Counted from the stretch's first letter, positions 17,253 through 27,063 are shown. The stretch: DNA of 64,000 bases from Rhodococcoides fascians A25f (GCF_000760935.2 NZ_CP049744.1:1550001-1614000), one strand, 5' to 3'. The notes: generated by a model not told the origin, from the sequence alone. Translations and numbers: made by a program.

Positions 17253-19355
17253 ATGACTGCCCAAATCGACCGACCGGCCGCGATACCCCCGTCGCACGCC
17301 CGCCAGCCGTCCTGGCAGGACACGTGGTGGTATCGCCGCCGGCACCTGCTCGGGCTGCTGATTCTGCTCGCAGCCACCGCAACCCTGTATTTGTGGAACC
17401 TGACCGCAAGTGGTTACGCGAACACGTTCTACGCCGCGGCGGTGCAGGCAGGCACCAAGGACTGGACGGCGTGGTTCTTCGGATCACTCGATTCCGAGAA
17501 CTTCATCACCGTGGACAAGCCACCGGCCGCACTGTGGGTGATGGGACTGTCGGCCCGTCTGTTCGGGTTCTCGAGCTTCAGTCTTCTGCTTCCGCAAGCC
17601 TTGATGGGTGTCGCCGCAGTGGCGACGGTGTATGCCTCGGTCAAGCGGGTCGCGAATCCCACTGCCGGCCTGCTCGCCGGCTTCACTCTGGCGTCCGTTC
17701 CTGCCGCCGCGCTGATGTTCGATTTCGACAATCCCGACGCGTTGCTGGTGCTGCTCATGACTCTCGGCGGATACTTCGTCGTGCGCTCTCTGCAGACATC
17801 GGCCGGTCGACGGGCCGCGATGTGGCTGGCCTTCGCCGGCGTGGCGCTCGGGTTCGCGTTCCTGACGAAGATGTTGCAGGGGCTGCTGGTGTTGCCGGCG
17901 TTCGGTCTCACGTATCTGGTTGCCGGACAGGCGCAATTGCGCGCACGACTGCTGCATCTGGTCGGTGCGTTCGCGGCATTGATCGCTGCCGCCGGCTGGT
18001 GGGTGGTGACGGTTCAGCTGTGGCCGGAAAGTGCGCGCCCGTACATCGGCGGGTCCACCGACAACACCGTGATGGATCTGGTGCTCGGCTACAACGGGCT
18101 CGGTCGTATCTTCGGTAACACCGGTGGAGGCGGCATGGAGGCTCCAGCCGGAATGAGCGCGGGGGCAGCAGGATCGAGCTTCGGAGGGTCGACCGGTCTG
18201 GACCGCCTGTTCGGCAGTGAAATGGGAATCCAGATTTCGTGGCTGATCCCTGCTGCTCTGGTGGCGCTGGTCTTCGGTCTGATTGCTCGTGGTCGAGCGC
18301 CGCGGACCGACCTGCTGCGTGCATCCCTGATTCTGTGGGGCGGTTGGTTCTTGGTGACGGCGCTGATCTTCAGCTACATGTCCGGCACGATCCACCCGTA
18401 CTACACGGTCGCGCTCGCTCCTGCACTTGCGGGCATGATCGGAACCGGCGGCTACGCACTGTGGCTTCGGCGCGAATCCATCTGGGGCAGAGCGGGTATG
18501 GCGGCGATGATGATTGCGGCCGGCACCTGGAGTTGGGTGCTGCTGCACCGCAACGCGGATTGGCTGCCGGCGTTGAAATGGATTCTGTTGGCGGGAACCA
18601 TCGTTGCGGCCGTGATGATTCTGCTCGCCGGGCGGTACCGAAAGCTCACTGCCGCTGCGTTGATCCTCGGAGCCGTGGCCGGTCTCGGCGGTGGCGCTTC
18701 CTATGCGATCGCCACGACGACGAATGCGCACAGTGGATCCATCCCCACCGCGGGCCCGACCGGTGCAGTCACCGACGGCGGAATGGGTGGTGGTGCTCCT
18801 GGTGAGACACGAGCCGGTGAGATGCCCAGCGGTGAAATGCCCAGCGGTGAGATGCCCAGTGGTGCAATGCCAAGTGGCTCAGCACCGGATGGTACTGCGG
18901 CTGGCGTTGCCGCCGACGCGGCCGATCTTCCAGCCGGCTTCGGCACCGGTGACGGTGCCACGGCTGGTGGCACGGGCGGTATGGGTGGCATGGGCGGTGA
19001 GTCCAACGAAGAGTTGACGACGCTCCTCGAGTCCACGTCGACGACATGGTCTGCTGCAGTGAACGGTTCGCAGTCGGCTGCGGGGTACGAGTTGGCGTCC
19101 GATACGGCAGTGATGGCGATCGGTGGATGGAGCGGCGATCCTGCCCCGACACTCGACGAATTCATCCAGTACGTCTCCAACCACGAAGTCGCCTACTACG
19201 TGTCGGGCGGAATGGGTGGCGGCATGGCTCGTGGGGGAATGGGCGGCGACTCGACGAGCACTTCCTCGCAGATCCAGGAATGGGTCGAGGCGAACTTCAC
19301 CGCCAGCACCGTCGGTAGCGCGACGGTGTACGACCTCAGTACCTACACGGGCTGA
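17253..19355 (+). CDS. GT39-type polytopic glycosyltransferase with low-complexity insert
   Basis: The 700-residue protein has about a dozen helices and the GT39/ArnT-like first external loop (WNLTASGYANTFYAAAVQ, then ENFITVDKPPAALW), which carries the acidic catalytic residue. It should transfer a sugar from a polyprenyl-phosphate donor outside the membrane. After residue ~500 comes a Gly/Met-rich insert with GEMPSGEMPSG repeats. A soluble end domain follows (SAAGYELASDTAVMAIGGWSGD, then VSNHEVAYYVSGG) like the extracellular tail of YkcA/YkcB-type mannosyltransferases. Being next to a surface protein and sortase, it might glycosylate that protein, which is speculative. Confidence 0.82.
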   Translation: MTAQIDRPAAIPPSHARQPSWQDTWWYRRRHLLGLLILLAATATLYLWNLTASGYANTFYAAAVQAGTKDWTAWFFGSLDSENFITVDKPPAALWVMGLSARLFGFSSFSLLLPQALMGVAAVATVYASVKRVANPTAGLLAGFTLASVPAAALMFDFDNPDALLVLLMTLGGYFVVRSLQTSAGRRAAMWLAFAGVALGFAFLTKMLQGLLVLPAFGLTYLVAGQAQLRARLLHLVGAFAALIAAAGWWVVTVQLWPESARPYIGGSTDNTVMDLVLGYNGLGRIFGNTGGGGMEAPAGMSAGAAGSSFGGSTGLDRLFGSEMGIQISWLIPAALVALVFGLIARGRAPRTDLLRASLILWGGWFLVTALIFSYMSGTIHPYYTVALAPALAGMIGTGGYALWLRRESIWGRAGMAAMMIAAGTWSWVLLHRNADWLPALKWILLAGTIVAAVMILLAGRYRKLTAAALILGAVAGLGGGASYAIATTTNAHSGSIPTAGPTGAVTDGGMGGGAPGETRAGEMPSGEMPSGEMPSGAMPSGSAPDGTAAGVAADAADLPAGFGTGDGATAGGTGGMGGMGGESNEELTTLLESTSTTWSAAVNGSQSAAGYELASDTAVMAIGGWSGDPAPTLDEFIQYVSNHEVAYYVSGGMGGGMARGGMGGDSTSTSSQIQEWVEANFTASTVGSATVYDLSTYTG

Positions 19356-19382
19356 CACCCGGACACCGATCAGGCACAGTTG

Positions 19383-19415
19383 TTCCACCGCAGACACTTC
19401 GACTGCGGTGGAACT
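19383..19415. terminator. Hairpin between convergent genes
   Basis: GTTCCACCGCAG and CTGCGGTGGAAC form a perfect 12-bp stem with a 9-base loop. It sits between the GT39 stop and the DUF222/HNH stop, so it can serve both strands. There is no long T run. Confidence 0.75.
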
Positions 19416-19438
19416 TCTGCGTACTGACCCGAGATCCA

Positions 19439-21298
19439 TCAGAAGGGCGGAGGATCACCGTCGGACGCTGACGTAGGTACTGGCGCGGGCTGCGGCTGAA
19501 CGATCCCAAAGCCCGAGGTATCCGCCTGCATCGCTTGACCTTTGGGCCTGCGATAGACGGCGGGCAGATGGCTCAGGTCTGCGAGTTGCGTGGTGCCGGG
19601 AACAGTGATCGCTGTGGTGCCGGCATTCGAGACCCAGAACTCGACACCATCGGCGAGCATCACCGGTGTCCACAGCCCCATGGTCTTGAGACTGTGGTGA
19701 TAGCGACACAGGCAATGCAGATTGGTGTCGATGGTCCAGCCACCGGTCGCAGGATCGCGATGAAAGTACGGCACGATGTGGTCGATCTCGCATTGCTGGG
19801 CCGCGACATCGCAGCCCGGGTGCCGACAGGTGCGGTCGCGATATCGAATGCGTTCTGCAAGTGAGACAGTCGGCCGATAGACGAGGGCTCCGGGTGGCGG
19901 CAGCAGCAGACCTCCGTGACCGTCCGGGTGCAGGGCGAGCCCAAGAGTTGGATCGGCGGCGATTGCTGCTTCGAGTTCTGCAACAAAGGTGTAAGTGCCC
20001 CGATACGGAGTGACGACACAGCTGTTCCGTGGTGGAGGCGCGGAAGTCTGCGATCTGGGCGGGCAAGGAATTGCGGCGCCGTCTCGGCGACGTCCGCGCC
20101 CCAGAGGATGAAACATCATGTGTGACCCGCTGCCCTCGGACCTGCTGTTCTTTGTCTTGCGTACCTTCGATCCTCTGGACTTCTTCTGGTCACCTCTCGA
20201 TCCGCTGTGGTTCATCCTGCTGCTGCCGCTGTCGGCCCTGCTTTCTGCACCCTTGTCGTCAGTGTCAGTGTCAGTGTCAGTGCCAGTGCCAGTGTCGGTC
20301 TCGAGGTCGATGAGCGACTCCAGGTCTTCGCCGTAACCGAGTGCCTCGGCAAGGTTGCGTGCCTCGGTGAGAAGAATTTGCCAGTGAGCGTTGTCGGCGA
20401 GTTCGCGGGCGTACTCGGCATCGATGGTGCCGTGGCCGGCCAGGTGGGCAGGATCGGACAGCAGACCGGCGAGAGTGGCGAGATCGACAGTGATCACGGT
20501 CAGTGGGGCGCGTCGATCGGGCCGCGCGGTATCGGCCGTACACGGATTGTCGTCATCGGGTTCGCACATGCATTCCATCGACGACTCTTGCTGCAGCAGA
20601 GCCACATACGCGGCCGCACGCTTCTGTCCTCGGGTACGCGGATCACGTCGGCACACGGTCGCGGCCATCTCGTTGATCAACTGCCAGGCAGCTGCGGCGT
20701 CGGCGGCGGTGAGATCGGCCTTGAGCGTCGAGAGCACGTCCTTGTCGGTGTAGGTGACGTTGGTATGCCGTTCCAGGTCGTTGCGTAAAGCGGCCGCTTG
20801 CTCGGGTGCGATGCGGTACATGATCGACCAGATTTCGGTCGCGAGCGGACCGGGCGGCAGGCGTCGGGCAGCGCGCAGAACCTCGCCTTCGACGGCGGCC
20901 GCCGCGTCCTGCGTCAGATTGTGGGTACAGCGGTATATCGCACGGACTCGGGGCAAATCGAGTTCGCCGGCCTCGAATGCGGCCGCGATGGAAGGAAGTC
21001 GAAGCCGAAGGTCCATCCCGACCTCGGCGTACGTGTTCGCGACGGTCTTCGAGCAGCCCAGAACGTGCGCAATTTCGGAAGCCGCATAGTTGCCCGCGTC
21101 CTGAATGACATCACCGACGAGCACGTTCTGATGAATGCAAGTATCCCAGATGGCGGCGGCCAGAGCGACCTTGCGAGCGCACGCCTGGTTCTCCAGAATC
21201 GTGACATCCCGCATCTCGGCCAACGAAGCAGGCGCGATGTACGGCTTCGATTGCGGCCCGAGATAGGCCGCGAATCGACTGCGTGCAGGTGTGGTCAC
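19439..21298 (-). CDS. DUF222/HNH endonuclease-like protein, full length
   Basis: The 619-residue protein has an N-terminal DUF222 region (to ~330: AASEIAHVLGCSKTVANTY, LDLPRVRAIYRCT). A low-complexity Asp/Thr and Lys/Ser linker follows. The HNH module has HPDGHGGLLLPPPGALVYRPT, CRHPGCDV, CEIDHIVPYFHRD, and LHCLCRYHHSLKT. It ends in DPPPF, like the left-edge paralogue (DPAPF). Family members are abundant in mycolate actinobacteria and often multicopy; biological function is unknown. Part of the linker is encoded by a hexanucleotide repeat. Confidence 0.88.
   Translation of the reverse strand: MTTPARSRFAAYLGPQSKPYIAPASLAEMRDVTILENQACARKVALAAAIWDTCIHQNVLVGDVIQDAGNYAASEIAHVLGCSKTVANTYAEVGMDLRLRLPSIAAAFEAGELDLPRVRAIYRCTHNLTQDAAAAVEGEVLRAARRLPPGPLATEIWSIMYRIAPEQAAALRNDLERHTNVTYTDKDVLSTLKADLTAADAAAAWQLINEMAATVCRRDPRTRGQKRAAAYVALLQQESSMECMCEPDDDNPCTADTARPDRRAPLTVITVDLATLAGLLSDPAHLAGHGTIDAEYARELADNAHWQILLTEARNLAEALGYGEDLESLIDLETDTGTGTDTDTDTDDKGAESRADSGSSRMNHSGSRGDQKKSRGSKVRKTKNSRSEGSGSHMMFHPLGRGRRRDGAAIPCPPRSQTSAPPPRNSCVVTPYRGTYTFVAELEAAIAADPTLGLALHPDGHGGLLLPPPGALVYRPTVSLAERIRYRDRTCRHPGCDVAAQQCEIDHIVPYFHRDPATGGWTIDTNLHCLCRYHHSLKTMGLWTPVMLADGVEFWVSNAGTTAITVPGTTQLADLSHLPAVYRRPKGQAMQADTSGFGIVQPQPAPVPTSASDGDPPPF
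20258..20299. repeat. Hexanucleotide microsatellite inside the DUF222/HNH gene
   Basis: Four perfect GTCAGT units are followed by two GCCAGT and one GTCGGT. On the coding strand they encode alternating Asp/Thr with some Gly. Six-base steps keep the frame, so only linker length changes. Confidence 0.9.
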
Positions 21299-21488
21299 TG
21301 TGTCTTCGCCCCCCCGGCAGATGTTCCGACCAACTATAGAACGTATGTTCGATGGTACCGAGATGTGAACCAGCCGTCAACCCCAATCATGTTGCAATGA
21401 AGAAGGTTTGGAGATGAAGTGTCAATACACCCACTCACCGACAACGCTGTTTGACCCGGACGTCGCGTCAGGCCTCAGGATGGTGATC

Positions 21489-21869
21489 ATGAACGAGAAC
21501 TACCCCGCCTTCGAGGTGAGATCCGTACCGATTCCGGGCCCAGACGCCACCGCGCCCGAGCTGTTTCGTGGCCTGTACGGCATGCCCATGTTCGTCACAA
21601 TCCCCACGGCGAATCTCGCGGAGTGACCGAATTCTGGATCGATGCTCTGGGTGTCCTCGAGTTCTTCGCGATCCCCGGTCGACTGGTTCACCTGCGTCCT
21701 CGACCAGCTCGACGCCATAGTCGAGACCTACACATAAATCCGACCCGGCTCGGTTGCCGGGCCGCACACTCGACCATGGAATTCCGTCGAACTCGAGATC
21801 CACACTCCGGAAAATGCGTTGGTCATCATGGCAGCGGCACGGCCGCGGGCCACGCTCACACGAGTGTGA
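21489..21869 (+). pseudogene. Decayed VOC (glyoxalase/bleomycin-resistance fold) gene
   Basis: Three pieces in different frames read as one VOC protein. The first (21489-21626) gives NENYPAFEVRSVPIPG, then PMFVTIPTANLAE, and runs into TGA. A second frame from ~21623 gives TEFWIDALGVLEFFAIPGR followed by LVHLR. A third from ~21693 gives CVLDQLDAIVETYT, stops at TAA (21735), and resumes with PWNSVELEIHTPENALVIM to 21869. Compared with intact members as I recall them, there are two frame shifts, one in-frame stop and a missing central ~35 residues. It ends inside the convergent ASCH gene. Confidence 0.75.
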
Positions 21870-22254
21870 ATCGCTCCAGTACCACCCGAGTGTCGTCGTT
21901 CACGGTGAAGTTCGGATCTCCCAGTTCCTCGCGAACCTCGGCCGATTGCCAGAATCTTTGGTGTCCGGCTCGCCACTGCGCCACATCGGCGTAACCTTCA
22001 CCCTCGTCGAGGGCGTGCTGCAGCGAAACAACCTTCAGTGCAACGACATCGACGGCAGTGGTCTCGATGATCCCCACCGTCCGGCCCGCCGAGTCGATCA
22101 CCGCACCGCGTTGGCCGACCTTCGGCAACTCTTCGTCGGTGTACTGGACCACCAGACTTGCCGTCGTGGTCTTGGCACCGGACAGGACGGCCGCAACCAG
22201 GGCGTCCCGCAAGGGACCCGGGTATGCGAATTCGACAATCGGTAGATCGGTCAC
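21856..22254 (-). CDS. ASCH-domain protein
   Basis: The 132-residue protein has the ASCH core: FAYPGPLRDALVAAVLSGAK with the following TTTASL, then GQRGAVIDSAGRTVGIIET and a late RFWQSAEV. ASCH is a PUA-related beta-barrel thought to bind RNA or modified nucleosides; some members act on acetylated cytidine. Specific activity here is unknown. Its 3' end overlaps the remains of a VOC gene by 14 bases. Confidence 0.82.
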   Translation of the reverse strand: MTDLPIVEFAYPGPLRDALVAAVLSGAKTTTASLVVQYTDEELPKVGQRGAVIDSAGRTVGIIETTAVDVVALKVVSLQHALDEGEGYADVAQWRAGHQRFWQSAEVREELGDPNFTVNDDTRVVLERFTLV

Positions 22255-22261
22255 TCACACA

Positions 22262-23344
22262 TCATATTTCGAGATCGGTCCACACCAGTCGATGGTCCGA
22301 GGGATGCTCCGGCTGGTCCGGCCAGTACACCTGAGAGTCGACCACCGTCAGATCGTCCGACGGCAGCACGTAGTCCACGCGAAGGTCACCCGGCGTCGGA
22401 TCTGCGAAATCGGCTGTGTCCGTCCCATGTCCATCGGACATGGGGGCCGGATCCTGAACCCGTGGGAGATCGAGAACCTGCGCGATGGCACCCGCAACCG
22501 AATCGCCGTCGACCGGATCGCTGTTCTGGTCACCCAGCATCACGAACGAGGCACCCTGTTCCAACCCGCCGCGCACGCCTCTGTCGTCGTACAGGTAATC
22601 CGCGCCCGAGATGTAGTCGGCACTGAGCCGGATCTCGTCGTGGTTGCGTTTGCCGTTGCGGTTCTCGGGACCATCGAAAGACGGGGGAGTGGGGTGCGAG
22701 GCCAGTACGTGCAGCGTCTTGCCGTTCACGTCGATCGGCACGTCCCAATGCGATTTGCTGGACAGACGCAGAGCGTCGGACACCTCTCCGTAATAGTCGC
22801 GCGGCAGCAGGGAATCCGGCATGTCCTTCCACAGGAAGTTCTGGAACGTGCGTACCGAATCGGTCGCGATCGGATACTTCGAGTACACGACCATGCCGTA
22901 CTGACCTGGGAATTGCCCGAATCCCCAGGCATCGCCCGGACCGCCGAGCGCGCCGTCCCTGTCCAGGTCGAGTCCCGAGTCGACCCCGGTGTTCACGGGC
23001 GCAGTGAAGGAGTACGGGTACTGCTTGTCCAGATAGTTGTCGTTGAAGAGCCTCACCGCATCGTCACCCGAGTAATCGAACTCGTTGACCAACAACACAT
23101 CCGGCGAGTTCGCCGAGATCACATCGGCCGCCGCGCGGGCCTGAGCATTCTCGCCCTGCAGGTCGGTCACCAACTGCCCGGCCGCTGATCGATTGAGGCT
23201 CGCATTGAACGTCGCGACCCGAATGCTCGACGGTTCCTCGGGGGCCGGGTCCGCAGCGGTTGGATTCACAGAGGAGCAACCGGCGGCCATGAAAGCGAGG
23301 GTAACGGTGACGGCTGCGAGTCTCGACATTTTCACAGTCGTCAC
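22262..23344 (-). CDS. Lipoprotein of the endonuclease/exonuclease/phosphatase fold
   Basis: A signal peptide with lipobox (FMAAGC) is followed by an EEP-fold domain: IRVATFNASLNR at the start, PDVLLVNEFDY with the metal-binding Glu, GDQNSDPVDGDS, and YVLPSDDL with SDHRLVW near the end. Secreted members hydrolyse phosphodiesters, nucleic acids or phospholipids; the substrate is not evident. It is divergent from the AtuA-type operon, with a palindrome in the shared 85-bp gap. Confidence 0.85.
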   Translation of the reverse strand: MTTVKMSRLAAVTVTLAFMAAGCSSVNPTAADPAPEEPSSIRVATFNASLNRSAAGQLVTDLQGENAQARAAADVISANSPDVLLVNEFDYSGDDAVRLFNDNYLDKQYPYSFTAPVNTGVDSGLDLDRDGALGGPGDAWGFGQFPGQYGMVVYSKYPIATDSVRTFQNFLWKDMPDSLLPRDYYGEVSDALRLSSKSHWDVPIDVNGKTLHVLASHPTPPSFDGPENRNGKRNHDEIRLSADYISGADYLYDDRGVRGGLEQGASFVMLGDQNSDPVDGDSVAGAIAQVLDLPRVQDPAPMSDGHGTDTADFADPTPGDLRVDYVLPSDDLTVVDSQVYWPDQPEHPSDHRLVWTDLEI

Positions 23345-23382
23345 CGTAGGGACGGCAAGCGAACGTAAGGTTACGAATTAAC

Positions 23383-23400
23383 AAGCAAGCGTGCTTGCTT
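23383..23400. promoter_or_regulatory. 18-bp palindrome, probable TetR operator of the AtuA-type operon
   Basis: AAGCAAGC-GT-GCTTGCTT is perfectly symmetrical and ends 29 bp before the first ATG of the operon. Four T bases follow, but there is no upstream transcript toward it on the plus strand, so a terminator is unlikely. The operon's last gene encodes a TetR protein, the natural candidate to bind here. The site may also affect the divergent lipoprotein gene. Confidence 0.65.
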
Positions 23401-23429
23401 TTTTCTCGTGCCTTTGTGAAGCTGGACCC

Positions 23430-24227
23430 ATGGCAGACCTCGACACACTCGTCGGCGACCTCCGTGCCGAGGGCGACGACCTCGATGCGCTCGTCGCCGA
23501 ACTGACATCAGAGCTGTGGGCGGCACCGACACCGGCCGAGGGCTGGACGATCGCACACCAGATCGCACATCTGTCCTGGACGGATCACGTCGCGGAGCGA
23601 ACCACGTCCGCAGCATCGGGCGATGCCGCGGCCAAGGAGGAGTTCGCTCTCACTTTGAAGAAAGCGTGGGAAAACCCCACCGGTTTCGTCGACGAGGCTG
23701 CGGAGGAAGAAGCTCGCAATCCCGAACTACTGACCATCTGGCGTACCCGACGCCACGCCATGACCGATGCTCTGGTGCAGGTACCGCCCGGAACCAAGAT
23801 CGACTGGTTCGGACCCCCGATGAGTGCGGCGTCCATGGCCACTGCGCGCCTGATGGAGACCTGGGCCCACGGCCAGGATGTCGCCGACGCACTGGGCGTC
23901 TCCCGTGTGCCCACCGACCGGATCCGCGGGGTCGCGCACATCGGAGTCCGTACAAGGGATTTCGCCTACGCGGTCAATCAGCAGACACCTCCCATCGAAC
24001 AGTTCCGCGTCGAACTCAGCGCGCCCTCGGGTGAGCTATGGACCTGGGGCCCCGAAGACGCCGCGCAGCGCGTGAGCGGATCGGCGCTCGACTTCTGCCT
24101 CCTCGTGACCCAGCGTGCTCATCGCGACACCCTCGACGTCACTGCCGAGGGATCCGACGCCGCGCACTGGCTCACCATCGCCCAAGCCTTCGCAGGCCCT
24201 CCAGGATCGGGACGAGAGAAAGCATGA
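23430..24227 (+). CDS. TIGR03084-family protein (DinB/maleylpyruvate isomerase-like helical fold)
   Basis: The 265-residue protein opens with [19 protein letters not shown] and [13 protein letters not shown], and later has [14 protein letters not shown], matching the His-containing, metal-binding pattern of mycothiol-dependent isomerase-like proteins. TIGR03084 members recur beside AtuA/DUF1446 and acyl-CoA carboxylase genes in actinobacteria. Catalytic role is unproven; thiol-dependent isomerisation is possible. The stop overlaps the AtuA start (ATGA). Confidence 0.82.
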   Translation: MADLDTLVGDLRAEGDDLDALVAELTSELWAAPTPAEGWTIAHQIAHLSWTDHVAERTTSAASGDAAAKEEFALTLKKAWENPTGFVDEAAEEEARNPELLTIWRTRRHAMTDALVQVPPGTKIDWFGPPMSAASMATARLMETWAHGQDVADALGVSRVPTDRIRGVAHIGVRTRDFAYAVNQQTPPIEQFRVELSAPSGELWTWGPEDAAQRVSGSALDFCLLVTQRAHRDTLDVTAEGSDAAHWLTIAQAFAGPPGSGREKA

Positions 24228-25918
24228 CCGTACGAATCGGCAACTGTTCGGGCTTCTACGGAGACCGCCTCTCGGCCATGCGCGAGATGCTCGAGGGCGG
24301 CGAACTCGACTACCTCACCGGCGATTACCTCGCCGAGCTCACGATGCTCATCCTCGGCCGCGACCGGATGAAGGATGCGACCCGTGGCTACGCCAAAACC
24401 TTTCTGCGCCAGGCCGAGGATTGCCTGGGACTGGCACTCGACAAGGGTGTCAAGATCGTCGCCAACGCCGGTGGTCTGAATCCACGTGGCTTGGCCGAGG
24501 CGCTGGAGAAGCTCGACTCCGGTGCCAACATCGCGTATGTCGATGGCGACGACCTTCTCGGCAGGGCGGCCGAACTAGGCCTCGGCAACCCGCTGACCGC
24601 AAATGCCTACCTCGGCGCGTGGGGCATCGTGGAATGCTTGAACTCCGGTGCCGACGTCGTGGTCACCGGGCGCGTCACCGATGCCAGCGTGATCGTGGGA
24701 CCCGCTGCGGCGCACTTCGGTTGGACGCCGACCGACTACGACGCCCTGGCCGGTGCCGTGATCGCCGGACATGTCATCGAGTGCGGAACTCAGGCGACGG
24801 GCGGGAACTACTCGTTCTTCACCGAGATCGCGGACATGTCTCGGCCGGGCTTCCCGATCGCCGAGATCGAGTCCGACGGTTCGTCCGTCATCACCAAGCA
24901 CGAGGGCACCGGTGGGGCTGTCAGCGTCGGCACTGTGACCGCTCAGCTGCTGTACGAAATCACCGGCGGCCGCTACGCGAACCCCGATGTCACCGCGCGG
25001 ATCGATTCAGCGATCCTGGCGCAGGAGTCCAGCGATCGGGTGTCCATCACCGGCGTGACCGGCGAAGCGCCGCCGCCCACCTACAAGGTCTCGCTCAATG
25101 CGCTCGGCGGCTTCCGCAACGAATTCACGATGGTGCTCACCGGCCTCGACATCGAGGCCAAAGCGGCACTGGCACAACGGCAATTCGAGTCCTGGCTCAC
25201 GGCCCGTCCGACCGAATTGGACTGGACCCTGGTGCGTACCGACAAGCCGGACGCCGAGACGGAAGAGACGGCCAGCGCCTTGCTGCGCTGCGTGGCCCGC
25301 GACAGCAACCCCGACGCCGTCGGACGTCAGTTCTCGGCGGTTGCAGTCGAACTCGCACTGGCGAGCTACCCCGGATTCTCGGTGACCGCACCGCCGGGAA
25401 ATGGAGCGCCGTACGGAGTGTTCACGGCAGGTTTCGTCGACGCGAACCAGGTGCCGCACGTTGCGCATCTCGCCGACGGCACCGAAAGCGCCATCGCACC
25501 GTCGACGGACACGCGGGCGTTGGAACCCCTCGATGAACCGACGCTCCCGGCACCGAGAGCAGCCGAAGCGACCATCCGACTACCACTGGGAACCGTCGCC
25601 GCGGCCCGAAGCGGCGACAAGGGCGGCAACGCCAACGTCGGAGTCTGGGTCCGCACCGACGACGAATTCTCCTGGCTCGTCCACGCATTGACGGTCGAGA
25701 CCCTGAAAGAGATGTTGCCCGAGGCAGAGCAACTCACCGTCACCCGGCACGTGCTGCCGAATCTGCGGGCCGTGAACTTCGTCATCGAGGGCATCCTCGG
25801 CCAAGGCGTGGCATCGCAGGCCAGGTTCGATCCACAGGCCAAGGGGCTCGGTGAATGGCTGCGGTCGCGGCACATCGACATCCCCGAAACGATTGCTTAC
25901 AAAGGAGAACTCGGATGA
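24224..25918 (+). CDS. AtuA/DUF1446 acyclic terpene utilisation family protein
   Basis: The 564-residue protein has [47 protein letters not shown] and a C-terminal domain with [21 protein letters not shown]. The family is named for AtuA of the Pseudomonas citronellol/geraniol pathway and is thought to act around the hydroxyacyl-CoA step, but its reaction is unsettled. It is coupled to TIGR03084 upstream and the dehydrogenase downstream (ATGA at both ends). Confidence 0.88.
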   Translation: MTVRIGNCSGFYGDRLSAMREMLEGGELDYLTGDYLAELTMLILGRDRMKDATRGYAKTFLRQAEDCLGLALDKGVKIVANAGGLNPRGLAEALEKLDSGANIAYVDGDDLLGRAAELGLGNPLTANAYLGAWGIVECLNSGADVVVTGRVTDASVIVGPAAAHFGWTPTDYDALAGAVIAGHVIECGTQATGGNYSFFTEIADMSRPGFPIAEIESDGSSVITKHEGTGGAVSVGTVTAQLLYEITGGRYANPDVTARIDSAILAQESSDRVSITGVTGEAPPPTYKVSLNALGGFRNEFTMVLTGLDIEAKAALAQRQFESWLTARPTELDWTLVRTDKPDAETEETASALLRCVARDSNPDAVGRQFSAVAVELALASYPGFSVTAPPGNGAPYGVFTAGFVDANQVPHVAHLADGTESAIAPSTDTRALEPLDEPTLPAPRAAEATIRLPLGTVAAARSGDKGGNANVGVWVRTDDEFSWLVHALTVETLKEMLPEAEQLTVTRHVLPNLRAVNFVIEGILGQGVASQARFDPQAKGLGEWLRSRHIDIPETIAYKGELG

Positions 25919-27063
25919 GCATCTGGACGACGCCCGAGCGTCAGCAGCTTCGCAAGACCGTCCGTAGCTTCGTCGAGCAGGACATCGCGCCGCACATGAA
26001 TCAGTGGGAGACCGACGGCGAGATCCCGCGCGATCTGCACAAGAAGGCGGCAGCTCTCGGTTTGATCGGTGCCGGCTTTCCCGAGGAGGTCGGCGGGGAC
26101 GGCGGAGACCTGGCCGACGCGGTCGTGATCTGCGAGGAGATGCATCAGGCCGGTGCATCGGGCGGACTGTTCGCATCGCTGTTCACCAGCGGAATCGCGT
26201 TGCCGCACTTGGTTGCCGCGGGTGACGCCGACCAGATCGAGAAGTGGGTGCGGCCCACGCTGGCCGGCGAGAAGATCGGATCGCTCGCGATCACCGAGCC
26301 CGGTGGCGGCTCCGACGTCGGCCACCTCAGGACGAAGGCTGTCAGGGATGGCGAGCACTACGTCGTCAACGGATCGAAGACGTACATCACCTCCGGGTGT
26401 CGAGCCGATTTTGTCGTCACCGCGGTCCGCACCGGCGGCGAGGGTGCGGCCGGTGTCTCGCTGCTCGTCATCGAGAAGGGCACACCCGGGTTCGAGGTCA
26501 CCAGCAAGCTCGACAAGATGGGCTGGCGCGCATCCGATACCGCCGAGCTCTCGTTCGTCGACGCTCGCGTGCCGGTGAGCAACCTGGTCGGTGCCGAGAA
26601 CAGTGGCTTCGCGCAGATCGCGCAGGCGTTTCTCACCGAGCGCATCGCACTCGCGGCCCAGGCCTACGCCAGCGCGCAACGGTGCCTCGATCTCACTCTG
26701 CAGTGGGTCCGCGATCGGGAGACGTTCGGAAAGCCGCTCATCGCACGGCAATCCGTACAGAACACCGTCACCGAGATGGCGCGCAAGATCGACATCGCCC
26801 GCGTCTACACCCGTTCCCTCGTCGAGCGGTCCTTGCAGGAGAACCAGGACTTCATCGCCGAGGTCTGCTTCGCGAAGAACACCGCCGTCGAATCCGGAGA
26901 ATGGGTCGCCAATCAGGCGGTACAACTCTTCGGTGGACTCGGCTACATGCGCGAGAGCGAAGTCGAGCGTCAGTACCGTGACATGCGCATCCTCGGTATC
27001 GGCGGCGGAACCACCGAAATCCTCACCGGACTGGCAGCAAAACGATTGGGGTACCAGGCATGA
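25915..27063 (+). CDS. Acyl-CoA dehydrogenase, isovaleryl/citronellyl-type active site
   Basis: The 382-residue flavoprotein has the usual FAD and acyl-CoA motifs (SLAITEPGGGSDV, NGSKTYITSG, QLFGGLGYM). The common catalytic Glu of the IYEGT motif is replaced by Gly (GIGGGTTEI). A Glu at residue 242 in FLTERIALA matches the position used by isovaleryl-CoA dehydrogenase (LERLVLA). That points to a beta-branched substrate, consistent with an Atu or Liu-like pathway. It overlaps its neighbours by 4 bases at each end. Confidence 0.88.
   Translation: MSIWTTPERQQLRKTVRSFVEQDIAPHMNQWETDGEIPRDLHKKAAALGLIGAGFPEEVGGDGGDLADAVVICEEMHQAGASGGLFASLFTSGIALPHLVAAGDADQIEKWVRPTLAGEKIGSLAITEPGGGSDVGHLRTKAVRDGEHYVVNGSKTYITSGCRADFVVTAVRTGGEGAAGVSLLVIEKGTPGFEVTSKLDKMGWRASDTAELSFVDARVPVSNLVGAENSGFAQIAQAFLTERIALAAQAYASAQRCLDLTLQWVRDRETFGKPLIARQSVQNTVTEMARKIDIARVYTRSLVERSLQENQDFIAEVCFAKNTAVESGEWVANQAVQLFGGLGYMRESEVERQYRDMRILGIGGGTTEILTGLAAKRLGYQA

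Noticed and set aside
19439..21298. Prophage or homing-endonuclease origin of the HNH protein
   Set aside because: No terminase, capsid, integrase, intron or attachment sequence lies nearby; the DUF222 architecture is a chromosomal multicopy family.
23391..23404. GCTTGCTTTTTT as a terminator tail
   Set aside because: Only a short palindrome precedes it and no plus-strand gene ends upstream; an operator explains it better.
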